From positions 1,798,001 to 1,862,000 of the forward strand of contig NZ_AP024653.1 of the NCBI RefSeq assembly GCF_019977335.1: a stretch of 64,000 nt of DNA. The letters are read 5' to 3'. Under the pieces are notes generated by a model. It did no database searches. It worked only from the letters and a program-made list of their open reading frames with translations, and was not told the DNA's origin. Each line of letters starts with the position of its first letter. Positions within the stretch are counted from its first letter, which is position 1. This document shows positions 42,568 through 51,566 of the stretch, piece by piece. This DNA is from Arthrobacter sp. NicSoilB4 (GTDB lineage: Bacteria; Actinomycetota; Actinomycetes; Actinomycetales; Micrococcaceae). The position numbers and the translations under genes were made by a program.

Positions 42568-44082
42568 TCAGACGGTCTCCGAGTAGGCAGGGGTGCGGTC
42601 CTTGGCGAGGGATGAAGTACCAGAGTGTCCTGTGTGCCGGGGGCCGGTTTCCTCGAGCGCCTGGCGGCTGTATTCGGTCAATTCATCGTCGAGGTCCGTG
42701 GCGCCGCCGGGCTGGCTCTGCCCTTCACCCGGCATGGGCTCAACGGTTTCGCCGGCGAAGACGCGGCGGGCGCGGTCAGCGTCCAAGGTGCGGTCCCACC
42801 AGGCAATGAACAAGGTGGCGACGGCGTTGCCGGTGAAGTTGACCAGGGCGCGGCACTCGGACATGAACTTGTCGATCCCGAAGATGAGCATGATGCCGGC
42901 TGCCGGGATGGTGCCAAGGGTGGTCAACGTGGCAGTCAGGGCGATGAAACCGCCGCCGGCGACGCCAGCTGCCCCCTTGGAGGTCAGCAGCATGACCGCC
43001 AGCAGGCCCAGCTGCTGGCCGAGTGTCAGGTCTGTGTTGGTGGCCTGGGCGATGTAGAGGGCCGCGAGGGAGAGGTAGATCGCGGCGCCGTCGAGGTTGA
43101 AGCTGTAGCCGGTGGGGACGACGAGCCCGACGGTTTCCTTCTTGACGCCTGCGTGTTCCAGCTTGCGCATCAGGCCCGGGAGGGCCGGTTCCGCGGTGGA
43201 CGTGCCCAGGATGAGCATGTACTCCTCCTTGAGGTGGCGGATCATTGTGAAGATGTTCAGCTTCAGGAAGGCCATCACGGAGCCGAGGACGATGACAACG
43301 AAGAGGATGGAGGTGATGTAGAAAAGGGCAATCAGTCCGCCCATGCTGGTGAGGGAGGTGACGCCGAATTTGCCCACTGCGTAGGCCATCGCACCGAACG
43401 CGCCGATCGGGGCGGCCTTCATGATGAAGCCCAGGATCTTGAACATGACCCCGGTCAGGCGCTGCACGCCGTCCAGGACGGGGGCGCCGACCTTGCCCAT
43501 GGCATTCAGGGCGATGCCGAAGACCACGGCGATGAAGATGATCTGGAGGATGTCTCCCTCAACGAAGGGGCCAACGATGCTGTTAGGGATGATGTGGGTG
43601 AGGAACTGCCACCATTCCTGGTTCTGCCCGGCGTCGATGAGCTTGGCGGCTGACGCGGAAGTCTCGATCGAGTCGGCGTCGGCGTTCACCCCGTCGCCCA
43701 GGCGGAACAGGTTGATCGCGACCAGGCCGAAGACCATGGCGAGGATGGTGCCGACCTGGAAGTAGGTCAGGGCCTTCAGACCGGTCATGCCGACCTTCTT
43801 CAGGTCAGCGACGCTGGCGATGCCGCCGACGATGGTGAGGAAAACGATCGGGCCGATGAGCATCTTCATCGAATTTACGAAGGTCGTGCCGATGGGTTCC
43901 ATGGCAATGCCGACGGTCGGTGCGAGCCAGCCGACCAGGATGCCGCAGACTATGGCGGTCAGTACCCAGAAGTACAACTGCCTGTACCAGCGTGTTTTGG
44001 GCGCCGGGTTCCTGGCTGGTTGCGTCGTGGATGACTGCGTCGTGTCTGCGTATGCCGGGCCGGCGGTGGTGATGTGATCCAT
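42568..44082 (-). CDS. Dicarboxylate/cation symporter (DctA-like, DAACS family)
   Basis: About 504 residues from ATG 44082 with a GAGGTAGGAAT ribosome-binding site; the 545-residue frame is not used. It has the glutamate/dicarboxylate transporter pattern: LIGPIVFLTIVGGIASVADL, GTSTAEPALPGLMRKLEHAG (signature hairpin), VPTGYSFNLDGAAIYLSLAA and IPAAGIMLIFGIDKFMSECR. About eight TM plus reentrant loops. It probably imports C4-dicarboxylates or tartrate with Na+/H+. It lies between the tartrate dehydrogenase and glycerate kinase genes and is co-transcribed with them. Confidence 0.92.
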   Translation of the reverse strand: MDHITTAGPAYADTTQSSTTQPARNPAPKTRWYRQLYFWVLTAIVCGILVGWLAPTVGIAMEPIGTTFVNSMKMLIGPIVFLTIVGGIASVADLKKVGMTGLKALTYFQVGTILAMVFGLVAINLFRLGDGVNADADSIETSASAAKLIDAGQNQEWWQFLTHIIPNSIVGPFVEGDILQIIFIAVVFGIALNAMGKVGAPVLDGVQRLTGVMFKILGFIMKAAPIGAFGAMAYAVGKFGVTSLTSMGGLIALFYITSILFVVIVLGSVMAFLKLNIFTMIRHLKEEYMLILGTSTAEPALPGLMRKLEHAGVKKETVGLVVPTGYSFNLDGAAIYLSLAALYIAQATNTDLTLGQQLGLLAVMLLTSKGAAGVAGGGFIALTATLTTLGTIPAAGIMLIFGIDKFMSECRALVNFTGNAVATLFIAWWDRTLDADRARRVFAGETVEPMPGEGQSQPGGATDLDDELTEYSRQALEETGPRHTGHSGTSSLAKDRTPAYSETV

Positions 44083-44224
44083 GATTCCTACCTCGTTGTG
44101 GAATGTCGCTGGAGTGCTGCTGGATGAAGGGGAGCATGACGGAGTGAACGGCGGCGGTTTGGTGCACCGCCGTCCACTCCGGGCTTGGGACTGACTGCCG
44201 GCCACCGGCCGGCGCGTGATCCGG

Positions 44225-45322
44225 TTAGACGGCGGCCAGGCTGCGGGCCAGCGCCGCGATGATCGCCTCGGTTACGTCATCGGTGTTTGCTTCCCCGCCG
44301 ACGTCGCGCGTCAGGTACCCCGCGGCGGTGGTCTGCTCGATGGCCGCCTCGACCAGGCGGGCCTCGGTGTGCAGGCCGAAGTGGTCCAGCATCAGGGCCG
44401 CGCTGGCGATCGCGCCGATCGGGTTGCTGATGCCCTTGCCGGCGATGTCCGGGGCGGAGCCGTGGACCGGTTCGAACATCGACGGGAAGCGGCGTTCCGG
44501 GTTCAGGTTCGCGCTGGCGGCCAGGCCGAGGCTTCCCGCCAGGGCTGAGCCCAGGTCCGAGAGGATGTCGGCGTTCAGGTTGGAGGCGACCACAACGGAG
44601 AGGTCCTCGGGGTGCAGGATGAATTTGGCGCTCATCGCGTCGACCAGGACGCTCTCTGTGGCCACGTCGGGGTAGTCCAGCGCCACCCGCTGGAAGGTTT
44701 CGTCCCAGAGGACCATGCCGTACTGCTGGGCGTTGGACTTGGTGACGGAGGAGACCTTCTTCACCGTCCGGGTCCGGGCGAGGTCGAAGGCGAAGCGCAT
44801 GATGCGCTCGCAGCCCTTCTCCGTGAACAATGCCGTCTGCAGGGCCACCTCGTTGCCGGGGCCGCGGCCGCTGAGGTTGCGTCCGCCGAGGCCGGCGTAT
44901 TCGCCCTCACTATTTTCGCGGACAACGATCCAGTCGAGCTCGGTGTGGTCGGCTTTGCGGAGCGGGGACTGGATACCGGGGAGGAACTTCACCGGGCGGA
45001 TGTTGGCCCACTGGTCGAAGTTCTGCGTGATGTTCAGGCGCAGTCCCCAGAGGCTGATGTGGTCAGGAACGTTTTCCCAGCCGACGGCGCCGAAGTAGAT
45101 GGCGTCGAAGTCCTTGAGGATCTCCAGGCCCGCCGGGTCCATCATCTGTCCGGTCTTTTCAAAATACCCGCAGCCCCAGGGGAACTCGGTCCATTCGAAG
45201 GCGAACTTGCCGCCCGAGTTTTCCGCGAGGGCGTCCAGGACGCGGCGGCCTGCGGAGACCACTTCCTTGCCGACGCCGTCCGCCGGGATGGAAGCGATGC
45301 TGAATTTCTGGGTGGCGCTCAT
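44225..45322 (-). CDS. Tartrate dehydrogenase/decarboxylase (D-malate dehydrogenase-like)
   Basis: A 365-residue metal-dependent NAD+ oxidoreductase of the isocitrate/isopropylmalate family. Landmarks: SIASIPADGVGKEVV, FDAIYFGAVGWENVPDHISL, WIVVRENSEGEYAGLGGR (Arg/Tyr active region), TVKKVSSVTKSNAQQYG, and ASNLNADILSDLGSALAGSL. The best match is TtuC/DmlA type: oxidative decarboxylation of tartrate (via oxaloglycolate, to D-glycerate) and of D-malate. It heads the operon with the symporter and glycerate kinase. Its upstream region carries a LysR-type palindrome (45428-45444). Confidence 0.92.
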   Translation of the reverse strand: MSATQKFSIASIPADGVGKEVVSAGRRVLDALAENSGGKFAFEWTEFPWGCGYFEKTGQMMDPAGLEILKDFDAIYFGAVGWENVPDHISLWGLRLNITQNFDQWANIRPVKFLPGIQSPLRKADHTELDWIVVRENSEGEYAGLGGRNLSGRGPGNEVALQTALFTEKGCERIMRFAFDLARTRTVKKVSSVTKSNAQQYGMVLWDETFQRVALDYPDVATESVLVDAMSAKFILHPEDLSVVVASNLNADILSDLGSALAGSLGLAASANLNPERRFPSMFEPVHGSAPDIAGKGISNPIGAIASAALMLDHFGLHTEARLVEAAIEQTTAAGYLTRDVGGEANTDDVTEAIIAALARSLAAV

Positions 45323-45427
45323 GTGCCTACCTCCTCGTTGAGTGTGTTAGCAGCGTCACACTGCTTGTCCTCTTCAAGTAGACGGTCCGGCGCCATGTGG
45401 CGTCCAAGACCAAGATTCGATACGGCA

Positions 45428-45444
45428 AATAGGTTCAGCCTATT
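45428..45444. promoter_or_regulatory. LysR-type operator AATAGG-ttcag-CCTATT upstream of the tartrate operon
   Basis: A perfect 6-5-6 inverted repeat sits three bases past the end of the LysR gene and about 106 bases before the tartrate dehydrogenase start at 45322. It shares AATAG-N6-CCTAT with a second site at 46449-46465, just upstream of the LysR gene. This fits a LysR recognition site activating the operon. The match to LTTR boxes is inferred from shape and place. Confidence 0.6.
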
Positions 45445-45446
45445 GA

Positions 45447-46361
45447 TCAGGCAGGCGCGGCCGTGGATTCCCCGGTGGCCGCCACATGCTGCTCCGCCAC
45501 TTGCAGGAATGCCCTGGCGGCCGGGGTGAGGCCGTCCTTCCGGCTGAGGATCGCCACGTCCAGATGGGATACCGGCTCGATCAGCAGGGTGCGAAGCCCT
45601 GCCTTGTGGGCGGTGGGTGCCCAGGACGACGGCATCACCGCGTGCCCGACGCCGGCCAGTACCAGCGGGAGGATCGACGTCCGGTGCGCCACCTCGACGA
45701 CGATTTCCGTCGCGACGCCGTGGGCCAGCGCGTCGTCGACGAGCCAGCGCATCAGCGAACCGCGCTGGCTGGCGATCAGCCGGTGCCCGGCCAGATCCTC
45801 CCGCTGGATGGCCGTCCCGGGACGGAAGGTATCGGCACTGGGGTTCACGATCAGGATCAACGGCTGGCGCTCCAGGTCCAGAACGTGCACGCCCGGCATG
45901 CGGATGGGGGCGGAGGATCCTGCCAGCCCGATCTCGGTGCTGCCGGTGCGCACGGATTCGATGACTTCCTCGGGCGTGAACGCGGCGCTGACGTTGAGGC
46001 GCACCGACGGATGCAGTTCGGTGAAGGCTGCGATCATCGATGTCAGGGGTTCGATTCCGGGGGAGGGCATGGTCACGATGTCCAGCCGGCCGCTGCGCAC
46101 CCCCTTCAATGCCTGGACCGCGGACTGCGCCGCGTCAAGGTCGCGCATGACCAGGCGCGCCGGTCCAATGAGTTCCTTGCCGGCTTCGCTGAGGACCGCA
46201 CGACGGCCGATGCGGTGGAAGAGCGGCACGCCAAGATCCTTCTCCAGGCCGGCGATGGTCTGGGACAGGGAGGGCTGGGCGATCAGCAGGTGCTCCGCTG
46301 CGCGGTTGAATCCGTCGTGGTCAACGACGGCTAGAAAGTACTTCAGCTTTCGCGTGTCCAC
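45447..46361 (-). CDS. LysR family transcriptional regulator
   Basis: A 304-residue LTTR. The N-terminal HTH is MDTRKLKYFLAVVDHDGFNR through AEHLLIAQPSLSQTIAGLEK. The effector domain runs from GRLDIVTMPSPGIEPLTSMI to LRTLLIEPVSHLDVAILSRK. It lies directly upstream of the tartrate operon on the same strand, 124 bases from it, and is most likely its activator, responding to tartrate or a related hydroxy acid. Two matching palindromes flank it, which suggests both autoregulation and activation. Confidence 0.91.
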   Translation of the reverse strand: MDTRKLKYFLAVVDHDGFNRAAEHLLIAQPSLSQTIAGLEKDLGVPLFHRIGRRAVLSEAGKELIGPARLVMRDLDAAQSAVQALKGVRSGRLDIVTMPSPGIEPLTSMIAAFTELHPSVRLNVSAAFTPEEVIESVRTGSTEIGLAGSSAPIRMPGVHVLDLERQPLILIVNPSADTFRPGTAIQREDLAGHRLIASQRGSLMRWLVDDALAHGVATEIVVEVAHRTSILPLVLAGVGHAVMPSSWAPTAHKAGLRTLLIEPVSHLDVAILSRKDGLTPAARAFLQVAEQHVAATGESTAAPA

Positions 46362-46448
46362 GCCAGCTCCTTACCGGTCCGGTTCTCGGGCTTCCGGCGC
46401 GATCCACGAACCGGGCCGGGGGACCGGAGGAGGCCGCGCTGAAGCGCT

Positions 46449-46465
46449 AATAGCTTATGCCTATG
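46449..46465. promoter_or_regulatory. Second LysR-type site (AATAG-N6-CCTAT) upstream of the LysR gene
   Basis: The sequence AATAGCTTATGCCTATG lies 88 bases before the LysR start codon at 46361. It repeats the AATAG-N6-CCTAT skeleton, including the central TT and G, of the site at 45428-45444. It is a candidate for autoregulation. It is slightly less symmetric than the first site. Confidence 0.52.
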
Positions 46466-46518
46466 AGGGTGGACTACCGCAAAGACCGGATCCGCCGCCG
46501 TTATAGTGCCGACGGCCG

Positions 46519-47628
46519 CTACGGCCACGAAGCCGAAACCAGGAGCGCGAAGAGGGGTTCGAAGTCGTACATGCGGGTGCTGTTGCTCATAACGACGACG
46601 CCGAGTCCGCGGTCCGGGTAGAGGCGCATGACGTTCCAGAAGCCAGCGCCGGCGCCGAAATGCTCCACCCACTGCTGTGGCGTCTTGGTTGGGCGCCGAA
46701 ACCAGCCGGTTCCGTGGTCGAACGGCTTGCCCGCCTGGTCGATGGTGCGCATGCGGCGCGCGGACTCGGGGGAGAGGACCCGGGTTCCGTCGATCTCGCC
46801 GTCGCGAAGGTGCAGACGGAGGAATCGGGCCGCATCCAGGACGTCGCCCACCAGGCCGCCGTATGCGGGGCCGTCCACGTAGAAGGGGTTCAGTGACAGG
46901 TACGGCCCGTGGCGGTCGCCGGCGACCCCGCGAGGCAGCAGGGCGCGCAGCAGGGGGTCTGCGATCCTGGGCGCCCTGATGTAACCGGTCGCTTTGGCCG
47001 CGCCGTCCTGATAGCGGAACCCGGTGTGTTCCATGCCCGCAGCCCGCAGGACGGACTCGCGGACATAGCCCTCAAAGGGCTGCCCGGAGGCGGCGGCGAT
47101 GACCTGTCCGGCGGCAAGGTAGCCGACGTTGGAGTAACTGGCGCTCTGCCCGGCCGGGTAGCGGTAGGCGCGGCGCCTGCCCATCAGGCGGCGGAGCAGG
47201 GCACCGGGGTCCGGCGGATCCGCGTCGGCCGCGTGCACCCAGCGAAGGGGCAGCGGGTTGCCGAAACCGGCGGTGTGGTTGAGCAGTTGGCCCACGTTTG
47301 GCGTCGTAGTCCCTGGCGCCCGGAGGTAATCGACGTAGCTGCCGGCCGGCGCACTGAGATCGAGGCGACCCTCGTCAACGAGCCGCATCGCAGCAGTCGC
47401 CGTGACGATCTTGGACATCGAAAACCACAGGTACGACGTCGACGCGGCCGCCGTCGTATTCGCTGCCAGGTCGGCGAAACCGTAACCTGCGGCGAAGAGC
47501 ACGCTATCGCGATTGACGACGGCGAGGGAGAGGCCCGGGACGCTGCCCCGGCTCATCATCCTGGTGACTGCCGACGTCAGGCCGCGGGGTGGCGTGCCCG
47601 CAGCGATACTTTCGACCACATCACCCAT
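46519..47628 (-). CDS. Serine hydrolase (beta-lactamase-fold)
   Basis: A 369-residue penicillin-binding-protein-like hydrolase. The SxxK motif is FSMSKIVTATAAMRLVDEG near residue 70. The second motif is SYSNVGYLAAGQVI (YSN), and HFGAGAGFW provides the third conserved region (HxG-like). No signal peptide is visible, so it is probably cytoplasmic or a conservative esterase rather than an antibiotic-resistance enzyme. Substrates could be small esters, amides or peptides. A second beta-lactamase-fold gene, with a signal peptide, lies 36 bases upstream. Confidence 0.86.
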   Translation of the reverse strand: MGDVVESIAAGTPPRGLTSAVTRMMSRGSVPGLSLAVVNRDSVLFAAGYGFADLAANTTAAASTSYLWFSMSKIVTATAAMRLVDEGRLDLSAPAGSYVDYLRAPGTTTPNVGQLLNHTAGFGNPLPLRWVHAADADPPDPGALLRRLMGRRRAYRYPAGQSASYSNVGYLAAGQVIAAASGQPFEGYVRESVLRAAGMEHTGFRYQDGAAKATGYIRAPRIADPLLRALLPRGVAGDRHGPYLSLNPFYVDGPAYGGLVGDVLDAARFLRLHLRDGEIDGTRVLSPESARRMRTIDQAGKPFDHGTGWFRRPTKTPQQWVEHFGAGAGFWNVMRLYPDRGLGVVVMSNSTRMYDFEPLFALLVSASWP

Positions 47629-47664
47629 CTCTTCCCGCCCTCCGTCGATGCACTTCTCGCCAAA

Positions 47665-48834
47665 TCAGCAGAGCCGGTCTAGCGTTTCCTGGAGTACGGA
47701 GGCCATTTGGCCGTCCCACAACTCCAACTTTTCCGCGGACTCAGGGTCCTCGAGGGGTGTGGGAATCGGAGGAGGCACCAGAGTCATCGAGGCTTGCTGC
47801 TGCCCGTCGGCGCTGCTGATTGCGATTGTGCGGTAGGACGAAAAGCCGCCCTTGCCGCCATACCGGAAGTCGTCGGTGCAGCCGGGGGGCCATTTCCAAA
47901 GCCCGAGACCGTAGTACGGAAAGCTGCCGGTCGCGGTCATTTCCTTGAGCGAGGTGTCCGACACCAGGTCGCCCCGGAAGAGCGCTTCGAAAAAGTCGTT
48001 GACGTCGTGCACGGTGGAGATGGCGCCGAACGCCGGTGACCCGAGGTCCGCCGGCGGCTGCGTGACGTCCAGGCGCTCACCGTGCAACGTGATGTACCCA
48101 TGGATCACGTCGGGTTCCCCGCGGACTGCCTGGCCGATGGACGTGGCCGCTAATCCCAGCCGGTTGATCACGCCGTCGTGGAGTACCTGCGAATAGGGCT
48201 TGCCCCGGAGCTTCTCCAGCAGCTGTCCCAGCGCAAGGTAGTTCGAATCGGAGTAGCGGAACGAACCCACATCCTTGGCTTCCCAGGGCAGCGACGCTGT
48301 GAGCTCCAACCCCCGTTGCGTGCTCATGTCTTCTTTGAAAACCCGGGCAACGTCCTCGACGATCTTCTCATTTGCCTCCTGAAAAGTGGGCATGCCAGAG
48401 GTGTGGGCGAGCAGTTGCCTGACGGTGATGGGGCCGGGAGGCCGGAGGACGGTCGTGAGACTGTCCAGCATGCCGTTGACGGGGTCGTCGAGCCGGATGA
48501 GGCCGTCGTCGACAAGTTTCAGGACAGCGACGGCGGTCATGGATTTGGTGACGCTGGCCACCGACACCCGGTCGTCCGCGCGCGCGGGCTGCATGTCTTC
48601 CAGGTCCCGGACGCCGTAGGCCCTGGACCACATGCCTCCCGGCCAGCGCACCTCGGCAACGACGGCTACCGCGCCCTGATTCATGAAAGAGCGCATCGTG
48701 AAGTCGAGGGAATCGGTGGGTGCGGGCGCTGTGCCAAATGACGGAGGCGGGACCGGGGTTGCTTCTGTGCACGCGCCGAGAAGCAGCACGAGGGCCACGG
48801 CTGCGCCGCCCAGGATGCTGGTCGTGGATCGCAT
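47665..48834 (-). CDS. Serine hydrolase lipoprotein (beta-lactamase-fold)
   Basis: About 389 residues from ATG 48834; the 595-residue frame upstream is antisense to the SLC13 permease gene and not used. The signal peptide ends in LLGAC, a lipobox. The SxxK motif is VASVTKSMTAVAVLKLVDDG, the Tyr motif is RYSDSNYLALGQLL, and the third is FRYGGKGGFSSYRT. It is a surface-attached class-C-beta-lactamase-like peptidase or esterase, with unknown substrate. It is adjacent to a paralogue (46519-47628) and may be co-transcribed. Confidence 0.86.
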   Translation of the reverse strand: MRSTTSILGGAAVALVLLLGACTEATPVPPPSFGTAPAPTDSLDFTMRSFMNQGAVAVVAEVRWPGGMWSRAYGVRDLEDMQPARADDRVSVASVTKSMTAVAVLKLVDDGLIRLDDPVNGMLDSLTTVLRPPGPITVRQLLAHTSGMPTFQEANEKIVEDVARVFKEDMSTQRGLELTASLPWEAKDVGSFRYSDSNYLALGQLLEKLRGKPYSQVLHDGVINRLGLAATSIGQAVRGEPDVIHGYITLHGERLDVTQPPADLGSPAFGAISTVHDVNDFFEALFRGDLVSDTSLKEMTATGSFPYYGLGLWKWPPGCTDDFRYGGKGGFSSYRTIAISSADGQQQASMTLVPPPIPTPLEDPESAEKLELWDGQMASVLQETLDRLC

Positions 48835-49020
48835 GACACCGCCGTGCCTTGGCCGGACAAGGAGCGGGCCGCAGCCGCGCCGTCCCCGGCCAGAGTCCGT
48901 CCGGCGCCGTAGCCCCAGCCCTTTCATTCTAGGAGTGGCCGCCGCACGGGTCGAGCGATTGAATGGTCCGCCCCGGCCGGCTATATCTCGCAGGGGCCGT
49001 TCTGGTTTAGCGTGTCCCTC

Positions 49021-50823
49021 ATGACGGACGTAGCTATTACCGTTCTTGTCCTTGTCGTCGCTGTGGCGGCGTTCGTTTGGAACCGTCTGCCGGTCGAAAT
49101 TGTTGCCCTCGGAGTGGCCCTGGCCCTGTTTGGCACCGGAATTATCACTCTGGACGAGGCGTTCTCCGGATTCGGCAGCGGCACGGTAGTGCTGATCGCC
49201 GCACTCTTCGTGGTCGCTGAGGCCGTTGACGCCGCAGGCATCACCACGTGGCTGGGCGGCCTGCTCATCCGGTTCGCAGGCACGAGCCGGGTCCGGCTCG
49301 TTCTGCTGATGATGGGCATCACGGCCTTGTTGACGGCGTTTATCAGCATCAACGGGGCGGTCGCTGCGCTGCTGCCGATGGTTGTGGTCCTCGCCGTCCG
49401 GCTGGGCCGCAAGCCTGCCCAATTGCTGATGCCGATGGCCTTTGCCGCCCATGCCGGATCCTTGCTGGTGCTCACCGGTTCGCCGGTCAACATCCTGATC
49501 CTCAACGCCGCCTTGGACTCAACCGGCCGGGGAATCGGGTTTTTCGAGTTCGGGCTGGTGGGCCTTCCCCTGCTCGTGGGCACGATGGGGCTGGCCGTCT
49601 GGCTCGGCCCGAAACTCCTGCCGGACCGCACTCCCGAGGCGCTGCCAAGAGACCTGAGCTCCCATGGGGAAACTCTGATGCAACACTATTTGGGCGGGGA
49701 CCAGCTGACCCGGCTGCGGATACCGGAAGACTCAGCCCTCATCGGCCTCCCTACCGTGGAACCCCTTGGCGGGCACTCCGCCGGGCTGCACCTGATCAGC
49801 GTGCAACGCCCCGACGGCAGGCCCGTCAGCGCCGCCAAGCTCTCGGCGGGGGACCAAATCATCGTGCGCGGCGAGCAGCGGCTCATCGACGACTTCGCCG
49901 CGGGGCATGGGCTGGAGCAAGACGACGATGCCACCTGCGGGCTGATCAGCAGCTCCTACGGCGTCGCGGAAGTCGTCGTCGCGCCCCGGTCAAACCTCGT
50001 CGGCACGGAGGTTTACCCGGGCATGGTCACCGCCAGCGGCGCGCTGGTGGTACTGGCCCACGAACGTCCGGGGGAGGCTCTTTCCCTGGAGCGCGCCACC
50101 GTAAATGCGGGCGACATGCTCCTGCTGCAGGGCGCCTGGTCCGCGTTGGACAAGCACACGGTCGACCACAACGTGCTGCTTGTCGATTCTCCTGATGCCA
50201 TCCGTCGCCAGGCCGTCCCGCTGGGCCCGGGAGCCGTGCCCGCGCTGATTGTGCTGGCCGCGATGGTCATCCTGCTGGCAACGGGCATTGTCCCCGCCCC
50301 GGTTGCCGCCCTGCTGGCAGCCATGGCCATGGTGGTGCTCAAAGTGGTAACGCCGGCGCAGGCCCACCGTTCGATGGCGTGGCAGACCCTGATCCTCGTT
50401 GGGGCCATGATCCCGCTGTCTGCAGCCATCACCCAGACGGGGACAGCAGGCATGATCGCGGACGCCATGGTCGCCGCCATCGGCAGCTCCGGGCCCCTGC
50501 TGCTTCTCTCGGGAATTTTCGCCGTCACGGCGGTCCTTGGGCAGCTCATCAGCAACACCGCCACGGCGCTGATTATCATTCCGATTTCGCTGTCGGTTGC
50601 AGCTGAGGCTGCGATCAACCCCATCACGGTCCTGATGTCCGTTGCGGTCGCATCGTCCGCTGCACTCCTGACCCCCGTATCCACACCGGCCAACATGATG
50701 ATCATGCAGCCTGCCGGGTACCGGTTCGGAGACTACTGGAAGTTTGGCCTGGCAGTCATGGCCCTGTACGCGGCAGTCGCGATTCTGTTGGTGCCGGTGT
50801 TCTGGCCCGTCCATATCAGCTGA
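49021..50823 (+). CDS. SLC13/DASS-type anion permease with central TrkA-C-like domains
   Basis: About 600 residues from ATG 49021 (GTG 49012 is an alternative). Two membrane halves (about residues 1-195 and 395-600) flank a soluble central part with two regulatory RCK/TrkA-C domains (e.g. SAGLHLISVQRPDGRPVSAA, IIVRGEQRLIDDFAAGHGLE and NLVGTEVYPGMVTASGAL). Signature loops: AAHAGSLLVLTGSPVNILIL and LGQLISNTATALIIIPISLS, with LLTPVSTPANMMIM near the end. Such proteins are usually sulfate, phosphate-analogue or dicarboxylate permeases. No partner gene. It is intact, unlike the DASS gene at 39694. Confidence 0.88.
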   Translation: MTDVAITVLVLVVAVAAFVWNRLPVEIVALGVALALFGTGIITLDEAFSGFGSGTVVLIAALFVVAEAVDAAGITTWLGGLLIRFAGTSRVRLVLLMMGITALLTAFISINGAVAALLPMVVVLAVRLGRKPAQLLMPMAFAAHAGSLLVLTGSPVNILILNAALDSTGRGIGFFEFGLVGLPLLVGTMGLAVWLGPKLLPDRTPEALPRDLSSHGETLMQHYLGGDQLTRLRIPEDSALIGLPTVEPLGGHSAGLHLISVQRPDGRPVSAAKLSAGDQIIVRGEQRLIDDFAAGHGLEQDDDATCGLISSSYGVAEVVVAPRSNLVGTEVYPGMVTASGALVVLAHERPGEALSLERATVNAGDMLLLQGAWSALDKHTVDHNVLLVDSPDAIRRQAVPLGPGAVPALIVLAAMVILLATGIVPAPVAALLAAMAMVVLKVVTPAQAHRSMAWQTLILVGAMIPLSAAITQTGTAGMIADAMVAAIGSSGPLLLLSGIFAVTAVLGQLISNTATALIIIPISLSVAAEAAINPITVLMSVAVASSAALLTPVSTPANMMIMQPAGYRFGDYWKFGLAVMALYAAVAILLVPVFWPVHIS

Positions 50824-50941
50824 TCCCCGGACAGTTCCTCAAGGCTAATCCCCACTAAAGAGCAAGGAATGTCCAATACCCTCCCGGCGTCACCGGCATC
50901 CGCGGCCACCGGGACGGCCGCAACGGAACTGGCGTTCCAAG

Positions 50942-51025
50942 GGCGCCACCGGCTTTGGGACCCGCATCCTCATCGAGCTCGCCCGCGGTTTCACCCCGGT
51001 CGAGGCACAGTCCCGCACCGAATAG
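50942..51025 (+). other. Unidentified short coding remnant
   Basis: A plus-strand frame ending at TAG 51025 reads GATGFGTRILIELARGFTPV followed by EAQSRTE. It looks like the genuine end of a protein but has no start and no recognised family. The rest of 50824-51092 shows nothing else. It could be debris of a deleted gene or the misread end of one. Confidence 0.25.
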
Positions 51026-51092
51026 CGGCCCACGTGGCAAGATGAAGGCTCACAACGCGCATGACCGGTCCGAGCCGGTCGAGAGGAATCTG

Positions 51093-51542
51093 ATGGCACA
51101 CGCCGAAAACGAAATCACCATCGACCGACCCGCAACGGAGGTCTATGCCTACCTCGCGGACGGGTTGAACAACCCGTCATGGCGCAGCAGCGTCCGGAGC
51201 ATCGCGCTCCAGAGCGGTGCGCCGGGCGAAACGGGCGCCGTGTATAGCCAAACGCTGACCGGCCCCCGTGGCAGGTCCATCCAGGGCGACTACCGGATCA
51301 CGACCGCAGAACCGGGCCGCAGCCTGGCCTTCGAAGTCATCGCCGGCCCGGCGCGGCCCGAAGGCCGGTATCTGATGACGGAGGAGCAGGGCCGCACCAC
51401 GGTCCGTTTCATTCTGGATCTCAAGCCCTCAGGCCTCATGAAAGTCCTCGACGGGCTCATCACCAAGACGATGCAGGCCGAAGTCAGCCAGCTTCAGGAG
51501 CTGAAGACCGTCATCGAGGATCACGGTCGCGGCGGGCTCTGA
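51093..51542 (+). CDS. SRPBCC family protein (START/Bet v1-like)
   Basis: A 149-residue protein starting MAHAENEITIDRPATEVYAY with GAGAGGAAT before the ATG. The SRPBCC layout is clear: IDRPATEVYAYLADGLNNPSW, then FEVIAGPARPEGRYLMTEEQ, and a C-terminal helix LDGLITKTMQAEVSQLQEL. These proteins bind hydrophobic ligands or act as polyketide cyclase-like proteins. The longer frame to 50955 is not family-like. It is followed closely (24 bases) by the DUF1801 gene, so a two-gene operon is likely. Confidence 0.86.
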   Translation: MAHAENEITIDRPATEVYAYLADGLNNPSWRSSVRSIALQSGAPGETGAVYSQTLTGPRGRSIQGDYRITTAEPGRSLAFEVIAGPARPEGRYLMTEEQGRTTVRFILDLKPSGLMKVLDGLITKTMQAEVSQLQELKTVIEDHGRGGL

Positions 51543-51566
51543 GACACCGGGCCGGAGGGAGGAACC

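Noticed and set aside
46519..48834. Beta-lactamase-fold genes as antibiotic-resistance genes
   Set aside because: The motifs are those of general serine hydrolases (class-C-like), one without a signal peptide and one a lipoprotein; nothing shows resistance activity.
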